Origin: Rhizobiales bacterium 63-22
Lineage (GTDB): Bacteria > Pseudomonadota > Alphaproteobacteria > Rhizobiales > Rhizobiaceae
Assembly (NCBI GenBank): GCA_001898995.1
Contig: MKVZ01000017.1
Coordinates: forward strand, 479,138-543,137
Reading direction: 5' to 3'
Length of the DNA: 64,000 nucleotides
Part shown: in pieces, positions 40,850 to 50,709 of the stretch
How positions within the stretch are numbered: the stretch's first letter is position 1
Layout: each line of letters begins with the position of its first letter
Notes under the pieces: generated by a model
Told to the model about the DNA's origin: nothing
Database searches by the model: none
Seen by the model: only the letters and a program-made list of their open reading frames with translations
Program-made: the position numbers and the translations under genes

Positions 40850-41395
40850 TTGCAGCGAATTTTCCCAAGTGCAATCCTTGGCGCGACGCTGGGCGCACGC
40901 AAACGGCGCGCTCTCCTCGCAGGCACGGCAATTCTGTTCTCGGTGGCTCTCGCCGGGTGTAACGCGGGGGCCACGCTGAACCCGTCGGAGACGCTGTCGG
41001 AAGGCTACGTCATGGACCCGCAGGCGCTGGCTTCGGTACCGGTCGGCTCCAGCCGCGAACAGGTTCTGCTCGCACTCGGCACGCCGTCGACCACGGCGAC
41101 CTTCGACAACGAGGTGTTCTACTACATCTCGCAGAAGGTCTATCGCCCCGTGCAGTTCATGAAGCCCAAGATCATCGACCGCCATGTGCTGGCCATCTAT
41201 TTCAACAAGGGCGGCACGGTGGAGCGCATCGCCAATTACGGCCTCAAGGACGGCAAGCTGTTCGACTTCGTGTCGCGCACCACGCCGACCGGCGGCAAGG
41301 ACCAGACCTTCCTCGGACAGGTCATTCAGGGCGTCTCCAAGGCCCCGACTTCCCTGCCGGGTACCGGCCTGTCGAGCAACCCCGGCACCAACTGA
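40850..41395 (+). CDS. bamE: Outer membrane assembly lipoprotein BamE (SmpA/OmlA)
   Basis: A lipoprotein of about 181 residues. TTG at 40850 is preferred because ggagagg lies 6 bases before it; ATG codons at 40832 and 40835 are upstream alternatives without such a site. The lipobox is LAGC after a KRR-flanked hydrophobic segment. The SmpA/OmlA domain is seen as SVPVGSSREQVLLALGTPSTT and VFYYISQKVYRP. It is part of the BAM complex that inserts beta-barrel proteins. It is divergent from the bc1 chaperone gene. Confidence 0.92.
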   Translation: MQRIFPSAILGATLGARKRRALLAGTAILFSVALAGCNAGATLNPSETLSEGYVMDPQALASVPVGSSREQVLLALGTPSTTATFDNEVFYYISQKVYRPVQFMKPKIIDRHVLAIYFNKGGTVERIANYGLKDGKLFDFVSRTTPTGGKDQTFLGQVIQGVSKAPTSLPGTGLSSNPGTN

Positions 41396-41409
41396 TCCGC
41401 ATATCGAAA

Positions 41410-41447
41410 GGCGGCTGCGACAAAATCACCGCAGCCGCCCGTCTTTT
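41410..41447 (+). terminator. Terminator of bamE
   Basis: Stem ggcggctgcg (41410-41419) and cgcagccgcc (41430-41439), then cgtctttt, 15 bases after the bamE stop. Confidence 0.8.
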
Positions 41448-41451
41448 CGAT

Positions 41452-41488
41452 AGAAAACGCCGCGCGTCCATTTGAACGCGCGGCGTTT
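41452..41488 (-). terminator. Terminator of hppA
   Basis: Stem aaacgccgcgcgt (41455-41467) and acgcgcggcgttt (41476-41488). On the minus strand it lies just after the hppA stop and ends in gttttc. Confidence 0.85.
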
Positions 41489-41508
41489 CGGTTATTTGAT
41501 TCCGGGCA

Positions 41509-43665
41509 TCATCCCATATGCGCCAGCACGGCCAGAAGCAGCAGCGCCACGATATTGGTGATCTTGATCGCCGGATTGACGGCGGGACCGGCGGTGTCCT
41601 TGTAGGGATCGCCCACCGTGTCGCCGGTGACGGACGCCTTGTGCGCCTCGGAACCTTTCAGGTGCTTGACGCCGTCGGCATCGGTGAAGCCGTCCTCGAA
41701 GCTCTTCTTGGCGTTGTCCCACGCGCCGCCGCCCGACGTCATGGAAATCGCCACGAACAACCCGTTGACGATAACTCCCAGCAACGAGGCGCCCAGCGCC
41801 GCGAATGCCGCAGCCTTCGAGCCTGAAATCAGCAGCACGCCGAAATAGACGACCAGCGGCGCGAGAACCGGCAGCAGCGAGGGGATGATCATCTCGCGGA
41901 TCGCCGCGCGGGTCAGCATATCGACCGCGCGGGCATAGTCGGGCCTTTCCGTGCCCTGCATGATGCCCGGCTTCTCCCTGAACTGGCGGCGCACTTCCTG
42001 CACCACCGCCCCGCCGGCACGGCCGACCGCCGTCATGGCCATACCGCCGAAGAGATAGGGGATAAGGCCGCCGAGGATCAGCCCCGCCACCACGTAAGGA
42101 TTGGAGAGCTCGAAGGAAACCGTCCCCATATTCGCGAAATAAGGATAGGTCTGGCCGTTGGCCGCGAAATAGGCCAGATCGTTGGAATAGGCCGCGAAGA
42201 GCACCAGCGCACCGAGACCCGCCGAGCCGATGGCATAGCCCTTTGTGACGGCCTTGGTCGTGTTGCCGACCGCGTCGAGCGCGTCGGTGGCCTTGCGCAC
42301 GTCCGGATCGAGGCCCGCCATTTCGGCGATGCCGCCGGCATTGTCGGTGACCGGCCCGAAGGCGTCGAGCGCCACGATCATGCCGGCGATGCCGAGCATG
42401 GCGGTGACGGCGATGGCGATGCCGAACAGGCCCGCGAGCTGGTAACTGGCGATTATGCCGCCGGCGATGACGATGGCCGGCAGCGCCGTCGATTCCAGCG
42501 AAACGGCAAGACCCTGAATGACATTGGTGCCGTGGCCGGTGACGGAAGCCTGTGCGATGGAGTTGACCGGGCGCTTGTTGGTGCCGGTATAATATTCGGT
42601 GATCACCACGATGAGGCCGGTGACGATAAGGCCCACCAGCCCGCAGATGAAGAGATTGGTTCCGGTGATGCTCTTGCCAGCCACGGTGCCGATCTCGCCC
42701 CAGCCGACGGTCAGCACGTTCGCGACGGCAAGCCCGGCGACGGACAGGATGCCGGTGGCGATCAGCCCCTTGTAGAGCGCGCCCATGATGGAGCCGTTGA
42801 CGCCAAGCTTCACGAAGAAGGTGCCGATGATCGAGGTGATGACACAGGCACCGCATATGGCCAGCGGATAGAGCATGACGGATGGCAGCACGTCAGAACC
42901 GTTGAAGAAGATCGCGCCCAGCACCATCGTCGCAACGATGGTGACGGCATAGGTCTCGAACAGGTCGGCGGCCATGCCGGCGCAGTCGCCGACATTGTCG
43001 CCCACATTGTCGGCGATGGTGGCCGGATTGCGCGGATCGTCCTCCGGTATGCCCGCCTCGACCTTGCCGACGAGATCGCCGCCGACATCCGCGCCCTTGG
43101 TGAATATGCCGCCGCCAAGGCGTGCGAAGATCGAGATCAGCGATGCGCCGAAGCCGAGCGCCACCAGCGCGTCGATGACCATGCGGTCGGACGGCGCATA
43201 GCCGAGCCAGACCGTCAGGATGAAATAATAGACCGAGACGCCGAGCAACGCGAGGCCGGCCACCAGCAGGCCGGTGATCGCACCGGAGCGGAAGGCGAGT
43301 TCAAGCCCGCTGGCAAGGCTCAGGGAAGCGGCCTGCGCCGTACGCACATTGGCGCGCACCGAGACGTGCATGCCGATGAAGCCGGTGGCGCCCGAAAGCA
43401 CCGCGCCGATCACGAAGCCGATGGCGGCGGCGAGCGACAGGAAATACCATGCCGCCAGAAAGACGATGACACCGACGATGGCGATGGTGGAATATTGCCG
43501 TGTGAGATAGGCCTGCGCGCCCTCGCGGATCGCGCCCGCTATCTCCTGCATCCGCTCCGTCCCCTGATCGGAGGCGAGCACCGAGCGGATCGCCCAGGCG
43601 GCGAAGACGACCGCGATTACGCCGCAGGCAATGACGAGCAATAAGACTGTCACCCCAATTCCCAT
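41509..43665 (-). CDS. hppA: Membrane-bound proton-translocating pyrophosphatase
   Basis: 718 residues from ATG 43665 (cgggag 8 bases upstream), with about 16 membrane helices. Pyrophosphate-binding motifs [20 protein letters not shown] and [19 protein letters not shown] are intact. In [18 protein letters not shown] the Lys after GNTT marks the K+-independent, H+-pumping subclass. It couples pyrophosphate hydrolysis to proton export. It lies after the rib-nusB genes on the same strand, with a 302-bp gap. Confidence 0.97.
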   Translation of the reverse strand: MGIGVTVLLLVIACGVIAVVFAAWAIRSVLASDQGTERMQEIAGAIREGAQAYLTRQYSTIAIVGVIVFLAAWYFLSLAAAIGFVIGAVLSGATGFIGMHVSVRANVRTAQAASLSLASGLELAFRSGAITGLLVAGLALLGVSVYYFILTVWLGYAPSDRMVIDALVALGFGASLISIFARLGGGIFTKGADVGGDLVGKVEAGIPEDDPRNPATIADNVGDNVGDCAGMAADLFETYAVTIVATMVLGAIFFNGSDVLPSVMLYPLAICGACVITSIIGTFFVKLGVNGSIMGALYKGLIATGILSVAGLAVANVLTVGWGEIGTVAGKSITGTNLFICGLVGLIVTGLIVVITEYYTGTNKRPVNSIAQASVTGHGTNVIQGLAVSLESTALPAIVIAGGIIASYQLAGLFGIAIAVTAMLGIAGMIVALDAFGPVTDNAGGIAEMAGLDPDVRKATDALDAVGNTTKAVTKGYAIGSAGLGALVLFAAYSNDLAYFAANGQTYPYFANMGTVSFELSNPYVVAGLILGGLIPYLFGGMAMTAVGRAGGAVVQEVRRQFREKPGIMQGTERPDYARAVDMLTRAAIREMIIPSLLPVLAPLVVYFGVLLISGSKAAAFAALGASLLGVIVNGLFVAISMTSGGGAWDNAKKSFEDGFTDADGVKHLKGSEAHKASVTGDTVGDPYKDTAGPAVNPAIKITNIVALLLLAVLAHMG

Positions 43666-43967
43666 AAAGCCAACTCCCGTTTGGCTCGCGCCCGCCGCCG
43701 AACCTCCGGCGGCATATGCGCGGGCAAGATTCGAGCCCCTCTTCGGGCCATGTGCAGCGGCATGGAAATACGAAGTCAATCACGGAACCGGGCACGGAAC
43801 CGGGCTTCGACGGTTTCTCTCCTCACCAGAATCCTCTACGCCGCGCGCGCAGAATGCGAAACGGTTCGGGAAAGGTCAAGCGATCTTTGGCAGGCTAAAA
43901 ATATCGGGCCGATCGATCCCGCAGGGTTCCGTACGGCGGCGGAATCTCGAATGTCAGCCGGACCTGC
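43666..43967. other. Intergenic between nusB and hppA, with 12-bp tandem repeat
   Basis: No gene is seen. Two tandem copies of cacggaaccggg occupy 43781-43792 and 43793-43804. The hppA promoter should lie here, but no box could be assigned. Confidence 0.5.
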
Positions 43968-44456
43968 CTACCGGCGCGGCTTCACGCCCTTGCTCTCGCC
44001 GCGAATGACGAAGGCGATACGATCGAGCACGGCATTGACCAGCTTCGGCTCGTCCTCGGTATAGAAAGCCTTGGCGATATCGACATATTCGGAGACGATG
44101 ACGGCGGTGGGCACGTCGCTCCGCGATTTCAGCTCCCATGCGCCTGCGCGCAATATGGCGCGCAGCGTCGAATCGAGGCGCGACAGCGGCCAGTCCTCGG
44201 TCAGTGCCTGATGGATCATCGGGTCGAGCTGAAGCTGGCTGTCCACCACTCCTGAAACGATGGCGCGGAACCATTGCGGATCGGCGTCGAGATATTGCGC
44301 GCCGTCCACTTCCTTGCCGAGCCGGAATGCCTCGTACTCGGCCACCACTTCCAGAACGCCCGTTCCGGCGACGTCCATCTGGTACAGCGCCTGTACGGCG
44401 GCGAGGCGGGCGACGCCGCGCTTGTTGGCGGTGCGCGGCTGGTTCGGCGCGGACAT
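43968..44456 (-). CDS. nusB: Transcription antitermination protein NusB
   Basis: 162 residues from ATG 44456 ([14 protein letters not shown]), with acggag 6 bases ahead; an ATG at 44471 is possible. The all-helical NusB core is seen in [13 protein letters not shown], then [16 protein letters not shown] and [23 protein letters not shown]. It works with NusE in antitermination of rRNA operons. It follows ribE by 82 bp; a small hairpin (gaccgca/tgcggtc) lies in that gap. Confidence 0.95.
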   Translation of the reverse strand: MSAPNQPRTANKRGVARLAAVQALYQMDVAGTGVLEVVAEYEAFRLGKEVDGAQYLDADPQWFRAIVSGVVDSQLQLDPMIHQALTEDWPLSRLDSTLRAILRAGAWELKSRSDVPTAVIVSEYVDIAKAFYTEDEPKLVNAVLDRIAFVIRGESKGVKPRR

Positions 44457-44538
44457 GGAAAACTCCGTCATGGACAGGCGGACCGCAAGACCTGCGGTCA
44501 ACGCCCGGAAAGCTGATTGATGAAGCTTCGCTCTAAGC

Positions 44539-45147
44539 CTATTTCCGGTATTGCGCAAGCCTCGCGGCATAGCGCGCCAACTGGTCGATCTCGATATTCA
44601 CCCGGTCGCCCGCCTTGCGCTCGCCCCATGTGGTCACATCGAGCGAGTGGCGGATCAGGAGCACGTCGAACAGATTGCCGTCCACGCCATTGACGGTGAG
44701 CGATGTGCCGTCCAGCGCCACCGAACCCTTGCGGGCGATGAAAGGCGCCAGTTCCTCCGGCGCGCGCAGCGTGAAGCGCACCGCGTCGCCCTCCTCCCGC
44801 CGCTCGACGATTTCCGCCAGCCCGTCCACATGGCCGGACACAAGATGGCCGCCCATCTCGTCGCCAAGCTTCAGCGAACGTTCCAGATTGATGCGCGTTC
44901 CGGCCTGCCATCCGGCGATGGTGGTGAGCCGCAAGGCCTCTTCCCACGCCTCCACCTCGAACCAGCGCGCATTGCTGCCCTTTTCCGGCAGGGTGACCAC
45001 GGTAAGGCAGACGCCCGAACAGGAAATCGACGCACCCATCGCGATGGTTTCGGGATCGTAGGCCGTCTGGACGCGCAGGAGCACCCCCTCGTTCAGCGGC
45101 TTCACCCGCTCGATCCTGCCGATATCGGTGACAATGCCAGTAAACAT
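44539..45147 (-). CDS. ribE: Riboflavin synthase alpha subunit
   Basis: 202 residues from ATG 45147. Two lumazine-binding repeats are visible: [13 protein letters not shown] with SCSGVCLTV, then [20 protein letters not shown] with [21 protein letters not shown]. It dismutates 6,7-dimethyl-8-ribityllumazine to riboflavin. The start overlaps the ribD stop by one base (TGATG). The partner lumazine synthase gene ribH is not next to it. Confidence 0.95.
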   Translation of the reverse strand: MFTGIVTDIGRIERVKPLNEGVLLRVQTAYDPETIAMGASISCSGVCLTVVTLPEKGSNARWFEVEAWEEALRLTTIAGWQAGTRINLERSLKLGDEMGGHLVSGHVDGLAEIVERREEGDAVRFTLRAPEELAPFIARKGSVALDGTSLTVNGVDGNLFDVLLIRHSLDVTTWGERKAGDRVNIEIDQLARYAARLAQYRK

Positions 45148-46268
45148 CACGCTTTCCTTACATATTCCGCATAGAGGTCGTCGCCGTAGCGCGCCTGCCT
45201 CAGGATTGTAAATTCCTCCGCGATATGGGTTTCAAGCCCCGCGACCGCAATCCCGCCGTCTGCGTCGATTTGAACCGGGCCACGGAAAAGCGCCAGCCGG
45301 TCGACCAGTTTCTCGTCGAGAAAGGCTTTCGCGACCCCTGCACCGCCCTCGACCAGCACCGAGGAAATGCCCTGCGCCGCGAGGTCGTCCATCAATTCCG
45401 GCAGGGCGACGCGCTCGCCTTCCGTCTCGGTCGCGAGAATGCGGCAGCCCGCCGCCTGCAAGGCCGCGCGCCGGTTAGCGGGGGCGTTCTCACCGCAGGC
45501 GATCCAGAGCGGCCGGACGTCCGCGCTCCGCACCAGTTTCGAGGAGAGCGGCAGGCGCAGGCCGCCATCCAGCACGATCCGCACTGGCGAACGCTGCTCA
45601 AGGCCGGGCAAGCGGCAGTCGAGCAGCGGATCGTCGGCCAGCGCCGTCTCGATGCCGATCAGGATAACGTCGCTTTGCGCGCGCATAACATGCGCCTGCG
45701 CCCGCGCGACCGGCCCGGTGATGGCGATCTGCCCCCTGCCCCTTTGCCCGATCATGCCGTTTGCGGAAAGCGCAAGTTTCAGAGTCACTTCCGGGCATTT
45801 TCTGGAAGAACGGCTGAGGTAGCCGGCAAGATCGTCGGCCGCCTTGTCGGCCAGTATGCCGGGAACGACCTCGATTCCCGCCGCGCGCAATATGGCGAAG
45901 CCCTTGCCGCTGACGCGCTCGTCGGGATCGGTGGCGGCGACCACCACCCGCGCCACGCCGGCGTTCACCAGCGTCTCGGCGCAGGGCGGCGTGCGGCCGT
46001 GATGGGCGCAGGGCTCCAGCGTGACATAGGCGGTGGCGCCACGCGCCGCCTCGCCCGCCTCGGCCAGCGCCTGCGGCTCGGCATGCGGCCGGCCGCCCGG
46101 CGCGGTGACGCCGCGCCCGACGATGACGCCATCCCTGACGATCAGGGTTCCGACCGAGGGATTGGTGCCGGTCAGGCCCTTGCGGCGGCGGGCATAACGG
46201 ATCGCCGCCTCCATGAAGCGCAGATCGTCCGGCGTCACGGCCGGATGCGGGAATGCCGGAGCGCTCAT
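45147..46268 (-). CDS. ribD: Bifunctional riboflavin deaminase/reductase RibD
   Basis: A 373-residue two-domain enzyme for steps two and three of riboflavin synthesis. The N-terminal deaminase has the zinc/catalytic motifs HAEPQAL and PCAHHGRTPPCAE; the C-terminal reductase domain begins near VTLKLALSANGMIG and includes SSVLVEGGAGVAKAFL. Length is standard. It is two bases after nrdR and coupled to ribE. Confidence 0.96.
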   Translation of the reverse strand: MSAPAFPHPAVTPDDLRFMEAAIRYARRRKGLTGTNPSVGTLIVRDGVIVGRGVTAPGGRPHAEPQALAEAGEAARGATAYVTLEPCAHHGRTPPCAETLVNAGVARVVVAATDPDERVSGKGFAILRAAGIEVVPGILADKAADDLAGYLSRSSRKCPEVTLKLALSANGMIGQRGRGQIAITGPVARAQAHVMRAQSDVILIGIETALADDPLLDCRLPGLEQRSPVRIVLDGGLRLPLSSKLVRSADVRPLWIACGENAPANRRAALQAAGCRILATETEGERVALPELMDDLAAQGISSVLVEGGAGVAKAFLDEKLVDRLALFRGPVQIDADGGIAVAGLETHIAEEFTILRQARYGDDLYAEYVRKA

Positions 46269-46270
46269 GA

Positions 46271-46744
46271 TCAGTCCGTATCGCCCGCGGCGTCGGGCAC
46301 GATCAGTTCGTCGATGACATTGTGGAAATCCGCGGCCTTGGAGAAATTGCGATAGACCGAGGCGAAACGGATATAGGCGATGGCGTCTATGCCCTTGAGC
46401 GCGTCCATGGCGAGACGGCCGATCTCGTCGGAACTCACCTCCGCCTCGCCCGCGCTTTCAAGCTGGCGCACGATGCCGGAAATGGCGCGCTCGACGCGCT
46501 CGCCGTCCACATCGCGCTTGCGCAGCGCCACCTCGATGGAACGGGTCAGTTTTTCGCGGTCGAAGGGCACGCGGCGGCCGCTCTTCTTCACCACCATCAG
46601 GTCGCGAAGCTGCACGCGCTCGAAGGTCGTGAAGCGCCCGCCGCAGACCGAACATACCCGCCGCCGGCGGATGACCGCGCCATCCTCGGCAGGACGCGAA
46701 TCCTTCACCTGCGTATCTTCAGACTGGCAATAGGGACAACGCAT
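46271..46744 (-). CDS. nrdR: Transcriptional repressor NrdR
   Basis: A 157-residue regulator with an N-terminal zinc ribbon ([15 protein letters not shown] and CSVCGGRF) and an ATP-cone domain ([20 protein letters not shown]). NrdR senses dNTP/ATP and represses ribonucleotide reductase genes through NrdR boxes. It is the first gene of nrdR-ribD-ribE-nusB after glyA, the usual Hyphomicrobiales order. Confidence 0.97.
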   Translation of the reverse strand: MRCPYCQSEDTQVKDSRPAEDGAVIRRRRVCSVCGGRFTTFERVQLRDLMVVKKSGRRVPFDREKLTRSIEVALRKRDVDGERVERAISGIVRQLESAGEAEVSSDEIGRLAMDALKGIDAIAYIRFASVYRNFSKAADFHNVIDELIVPDAAGDTD

Positions 46745-46834
46745 GAGGCTCTTTCAAACTTACCGGTTATATTGATTCCATTATCATCTTATCCCATCCG
46801 GGGCAGCCGACCCAATCGTCGTTGATATCGGAAA

Positions 46835-46871
46835 CAAAAACCCCGCCTGACGAACAGGCGGGGTTTTTGTT
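46835..46871 (-). terminator. Terminator of glyA
   Basis: Stem aaaaaccccgcct and aggcggggttttt around loop gacgaac, with T-runs possible on both strands (46835-46871). It lies downstream of the glyA stop, beyond the RIME-like repeat at 46877. Confidence 0.9.
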
Positions 46872-46876
46872 TTTAC

Positions 46877-46920
46877 GCATTTCCGAACGCAAAACCGCTT
46901 CGCACTTTTGCTGGAAATGC
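46877..46920. repeat. RIME-like palindrome (second sequence class)
   Basis: Arms gcatttcc (46877-46884) and ggaaatgc (46913-46920), interior gcaaaaccgc and gcacttttgc, preceded by tttttac. It lies between the glyA stop and the glyA terminator. Confidence 0.7.
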
Positions 46921-46945
46921 TCTGGACCGGGCGGCGTTACGCCGC

Positions 46946-48265
46946 TTATCCCAGATAGTCGTACATGGGGAAACGGTCGGTGAGCGCGACGACCTTGCGC
47001 TTCACGGCCTCTTCCACGGCGGCATTGCCCTCGTCGGAATTGGCAACCTTGAGACCGTCCAGCACTTCCGAGATCAGCGCGCCGATCTCCTTGAACTCGG
47101 CGATGCCGAAGCCGCGCGTGGTGCCGGCGGGCGTGCCGAGGCGGACGCCGGAGGTGACGAACGGCTTTTCGGGATCGAACGGGATGCCGTTCTTGTTGCA
47201 GGTGATGTTGGCGCGGCCCAGAGCGGCCTCGGCGCGCTTGCCGGTGGCGTTCTTGGGGCGCAGGTCCACCAGCATCAGGTGATTGTCGGTACCGCCCGAC
47301 ACGATGTCGAGGCCGTGCGACTTCAGTTCCTCGGCCAGCGCGCGAGCGTTGTCGACCACGTTCTTCGCATAGAGCTTGAATTCCGGCTTCAGCGCCTGCT
47401 GGAAAGCCACCGCCTTGCCGGCGATGACGTGCATCAGCGGGCCGCCCTGCAAGCCGGGGAACACCGCCGAATTGATCTTCTTGGCGATATCGGCGTCATT
47501 GGTGAGGATGATGCCGCCGCGCGGGCCCCGCAGCGACTTGTGCGTCGTGGTGGTGACGACATGGGCGTGCGGCACCGGCGATGGATGCACGCCGCCCGCG
47601 ACAAGACCGGCGATATGCGCCATGTCGACCATGAGATAGGCGCCCACCTCGTCGGCGATCTCGCGGAAACGCTTCCAGTCCCAGATGCGCGAATAGGCGG
47701 TGCCGCCGGCGAGAATCAGCTTCGGCTTGTGCTCGCGCGCCAGACGGGCGACCTCGTCCATGTCGAGCAGATGATCGTCCTTGCGCACGCCGTAGGAGAC
47801 GACCTTGAACCACTTGCCCGACATATTGACGGGCGAACCGTGGGTCAGATGGCCGCCGGAGTTGAGGTCGAGGCCCATGAAGGTGTCGCCCGGCTGCAGG
47901 AGCGCGAGGAACACAGCCTGATTCATCTGGCTGCCGGAATTAGGCTGCACATTGACGAATTCGGCGCCGAACAGCTTCTTCGCGCGGTCGATCGCCAGTT
48001 CCTCCACTACGTCCACATACTGACAGCCGCCGTAATAACGCTTGCCCGGATAGCCTTCCGCATATTTGTTGGTGAGGATGGAGCCCTGCGCTTCCAGAAC
48101 GGCGCGCGAGACGATGTTCTCGGAGGCGATCAGTTCGATCTCGTGGCGCTGGCGGCCGAGTTCGTTGCGGATCGCACCGAAGATTTCGGCATCGGCATCC
48201 TCAAGGCTTTCATTGAAGAAGGTGTCGAGCGACGCCTTGCTGGCGACGGCATTGGCTTGGGACAT
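46946..48265 (-). CDS. glyA: Serine hydroxymethyltransferase
   Basis: A 439-residue PLP enzyme that interconverts serine and glycine and charges tetrahydrofolate with one-carbon units. The PLP lysine is in [16 protein letters not shown], and [13 protein letters not shown] near the N-terminus and [18 protein letters not shown] are family hallmarks. A good aggata/ggag-type site precedes the ATG. No glycine riboswitch is visible upstream. Confidence 0.97.
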   Translation of the reverse strand: MSQANAVASKASLDTFFNESLEDADAEIFGAIRNELGRQRHEIELIASENIVSRAVLEAQGSILTNKYAEGYPGKRYYGGCQYVDVVEELAIDRAKKLFGAEFVNVQPNSGSQMNQAVFLALLQPGDTFMGLDLNSGGHLTHGSPVNMSGKWFKVVSYGVRKDDHLLDMDEVARLAREHKPKLILAGGTAYSRIWDWKRFREIADEVGAYLMVDMAHIAGLVAGGVHPSPVPHAHVVTTTTHKSLRGPRGGIILTNDADIAKKINSAVFPGLQGGPLMHVIAGKAVAFQQALKPEFKLYAKNVVDNARALAEELKSHGLDIVSGGTDNHLMLVDLRPKNATGKRAEAALGRANITCNKNGIPFDPEKPFVTSGVRLGTPAGTTRGFGIAEFKEIGALISEVLDGLKVANSDEGNAAVEEAVKRKVVALTDRFPMYDYLG

Positions 48266-48390
48266 AACATATCCTCCGGATTGGCCCGCGAACGAGAGCT
48301 GTATGATCGTGGCGCATTATCACATTTGCGCGGACAAGACCAATGGCCGCAAAGCGAAAAGCATGTTCCAAAATGCGGCAGCGTGAATCG

Positions 48391-48417
48391 AAAACGCCCG
48401 GAACGATGTCCGGGCGT
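48391..48417 (-). terminator. Terminator of the L,D-transpeptidase gene
   Basis: Stem acgcccgga (48394-48402) and tccgggcgt (48409-48417), followed on the minus strand by TTTT. Confidence 0.88.
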
Positions 48418-48445
48418 CTCACGTCTGCCGAAAAGGATGAAAAGA

Positions 48446-49747
48446 TCAGGTGTTGGTGCCGAGTGCCAGTTCCGCAGCGCCGTCCATCTTGTAGATGTCG
48501 TCGCGGAACTGCACCACGCCGTCGCCGGTGGACCATGCGGTGATGTAGACGAAATGCAGCGGCACCGGATCGGTCAATTCGACCGGCGTGTTGATGCCCG
48601 ACTTGATGGTGTCCTCGATATGCTGACGGTCCCAGCCCGGCGTGTTCTTCAGCAGCCACACGTCCAGATCGCGCACATTCTGCACACGCACGCAGCCCGA
48701 CGAGTCGAAGCGCATGAGGTTGAAGAAGAAGTTCTTCTCCGGCGTATCGTGCATATAGACCGAATAGGGATTGTTGAAGTTGATTTTGGTCGAGGACATG
48801 GCGTTGATCTTACCCGGGTCCTGACGCAGCATCAGCTTCACCGCATCGTCGGTGTTCCAGTCCACGCTTTCCGGCGAAACCTCCTGCCCCTGCGCATTGA
48901 AGAGACGGATCTTGTTCTTGGTCAGATATTGCGGATCCTTACGCATCAGAGGGATGATGTCCTTCTTGATGATGGACTTCGGGACATGCCAGTAAGGATT
49001 GAAGATGACTTCGTTGATGTTGGAAGCAAGAATCGGCGTCTGGCGGGTGATCTTGCCCACCACGGTGGTATGACGCTGGACGACGCCGCCCGCCTCCACG
49101 GCCTCAAGGCGCGCCGCCGGAATATTGACCATCACGAAACGCGGGTTCTGCGCCGTCTCGTTGGCGAGCGGCGTCAGGCGCCCCAGATTGGTCTGGAGCT
49201 GGCCGAGGCGCGTATTGACGCTCACATTCATGGCCGCGTAGGTGAACTGGCCCATTACGCCGTCGGCAGGCAGTCCATGACGGGCCTGAAAGCGCCGGAC
49301 CGCCGCATCGACATAGGTGTCGAATGCAGGCGAAATGCCCGCTTCCTTCGGCAGGTCGCCCGAAACCATCAGGCGCTTGCGCAGGATCTCGATGGCCGGA
49401 TCGCTCATGCCAATCTGGAATTTCGCGTTGCCCGGCATGGTGGGCCAGCCGCCGCGACCGGCTATATCGCTGTAACTGGCGATCGCCGTCTGGATATCGC
49501 CGAGGGTCTGGAGGCTGAGAATGGGCTGGTTGGTCGCCACCCTCGCGGCGTTGGTCGCGCGCGCGTCGAACTGATCGTTCCAGTTGCCGCGTTGCGGGGC
49601 CGCAATGATATTGTTGAGAGCCTCCTGCGCGAAGGCGGGAGCGGCCAGCGCCGCGGCGGCCGCCGAAATACCGGCGGTCGCGGCGCCGCGCAGGAACCGG
49701 CGGCGATCCGCCCGGAAGACTTCGCCATGCTTGTCGATCTTGGTCAT
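48446..49747 (-). CDS. L,D-transpeptidase (YcbB/LdtP-like), Tat-exported
   Basis: 433 residues from ATG 49747. The N-terminus has a twin-arginine signal (RRRFLRGAATAG, residues 15-26) and an Ala-rich helix ending in AFAQ. A peptidoglycan-binding segment (AAVRRFQARHGLPADGVMG) precedes the YkuD catalytic domain with H333 and the catalytic C352 in SSGCVRVQN. Such enzymes make 3-3 crosslinks or attach proteins to peptidoglycan. A MarR-family gene follows upstream on the same strand, as with ldtR-ldtP of related bacteria. Confidence 0.93.
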   Translation of the reverse strand: MTKIDKHGEVFRADRRRFLRGAATAGISAAAAALAAPAFAQEALNNIIAAPQRGNWNDQFDARATNAARVATNQPILSLQTLGDIQTAIASYSDIAGRGGWPTMPGNAKFQIGMSDPAIEILRKRLMVSGDLPKEAGISPAFDTYVDAAVRRFQARHGLPADGVMGQFTYAAMNVSVNTRLGQLQTNLGRLTPLANETAQNPRFVMVNIPAARLEAVEAGGVVQRHTTVVGKITRQTPILASNINEVIFNPYWHVPKSIIKKDIIPLMRKDPQYLTKNKIRLFNAQGQEVSPESVDWNTDDAVKLMLRQDPGKINAMSSTKINFNNPYSVYMHDTPEKNFFFNLMRFDSSGCVRVQNVRDLDVWLLKNTPGWDRQHIEDTIKSGINTPVELTDPVPLHFVYITAWSTGDGVVQFRDDIYKMDGAAELALGTNT

Positions 49748-49883
49748 TCTTGCAGCCCTATCGCTCGCCCTTCGTCCGGAAAGCATATCACATAATACAA
49801 CCATCAGGCGCTCAAGGCGATGCCGGCCCGCAAAATTGCGCGCCCGCTGCTTCTCTCCCCGGCCTGTCTGAAAACGGCATCTT

Positions 49884-49905
49884 CTTGCTTATGCCTTTAA
49901 GCAAG
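49884..49905. promoter_or_regulatory. Perfect inverted repeat ahead of the L,D-transpeptidase gene, possible LdtR operator
   Basis: CTTGCTTA (49884-49891) and TAAGCAAG (49898-49905) with a 6-base spacer, 137 bases before the transpeptidase start. The size fits a MarR-type operator. A further half-site tgcttgctta occurs at 50702-50711, upstream of the MarR gene. Confidence 0.5.
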
Positions 49906-50041
49906 CCTATTTCGTTTTTTATGGCTTAATCATGTCGTACGGTTCGATTTTCAAGCCGTGCATGGGTGGATGGAGGCGCAAGCGTCCCCATATGGCCCGC
50001 AAATGCGGGCCACTGTAACAATTCTGCAACAAATCTCTTGT

Positions 50042-50557
50042 CTAAAGCCTGTAGGCGATGGTGTCGTTCCAGAAGCGGTCGAGGCGCTGGAGCGAGCGGT
50101 TCATCGTCATGAATTCCTCGGCCTGAATGCCGCCGACCTGCTCGATGGAAGCGATATGGCGCTCATAAAGGGCTGCGACCTGGGCGGCCACCTCGTTGCC
50201 CTTGTCAGTCAGGCTCACGCGCACCGAGCGGCGGTCCATCCGCGAGCGCTGATGATGGATGAAGCCGGTCTCGACCAGCTTCTTGAGGTTGTAGGACACG
50301 TTGGAGCCAAGATAATAACCGCGCGAGCGCAGTTCGCCCGCGGTCAGTTCGGCATTGCCGATGTTGAAGAGCAGCAGGGCCTGCGTGGCGTTGATATCGC
50401 TGCGGCCGGCGCGGTCGAACTCGTCCTTGACCACATCCTGAAGGCGGCGGTGCAGCCGCTCCACCAGTTGCAGGGCTTCCAGATAAAGAGGGCGGAGCGC
50501 CGTTCCCGGCATGGGAAGCGGAGCCGGCGCATCCGTCTTGCGCTGTACGTTGTTCAT
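50042..50557 (-). CDS. ldtR: MarR-family regulator (LdtR-like)
   Basis: A 171-residue winged-helix protein. The MarR DNA-binding core is ATQALLLFNIGNAELTAGEL, GYYLGSNVSYNLKKLVETG, and HHQRSRMDRRSVRVSLTDKG. The gene lies directly upstream of an L,D-transpeptidase; the LdtR regulators of Liberibacter and Sinorhizobium share this context and control ldtP and stress tolerance. The name is inferred from that context and family. Confidence 0.88.
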   Translation of the reverse strand: MNNVQRKTDAPAPLPMPGTALRPLYLEALQLVERLHRRLQDVVKDEFDRAGRSDINATQALLLFNIGNAELTAGELRSRGYYLGSNVSYNLKKLVETGFIHHQRSRMDRRSVRVSLTDKGNEVAAQVAALYERHIASIEQVGGIQAEEFMTMNRSLQRLDRFWNDTIAYRL

Positions 50558-50709
50558 TGCCTTTGCCTCTCTGTCGGAACGGCATTCGTGATGCCGCTCT
50601 CGTTTTCCTGTCTGGAGAGGACTTTAGGCGCGATCGATAAAATTCGACTTAAAAGTCAAACTTAACAGCAGCTTACCAGACGGAATAGCCATTCAGCCTT
50701 AATGCTTGC

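Noticed and set aside
46745..46834. FMN riboswitch before the rib genes
   Set aside because: No FMN aptamer core (such as agggatg...ccgac) is visible upstream of nrdR-ribD.
48266..48390. Glycine riboswitch before glyA
   Set aside because: The leader is short and lacks the paired glycine aptamer motifs.
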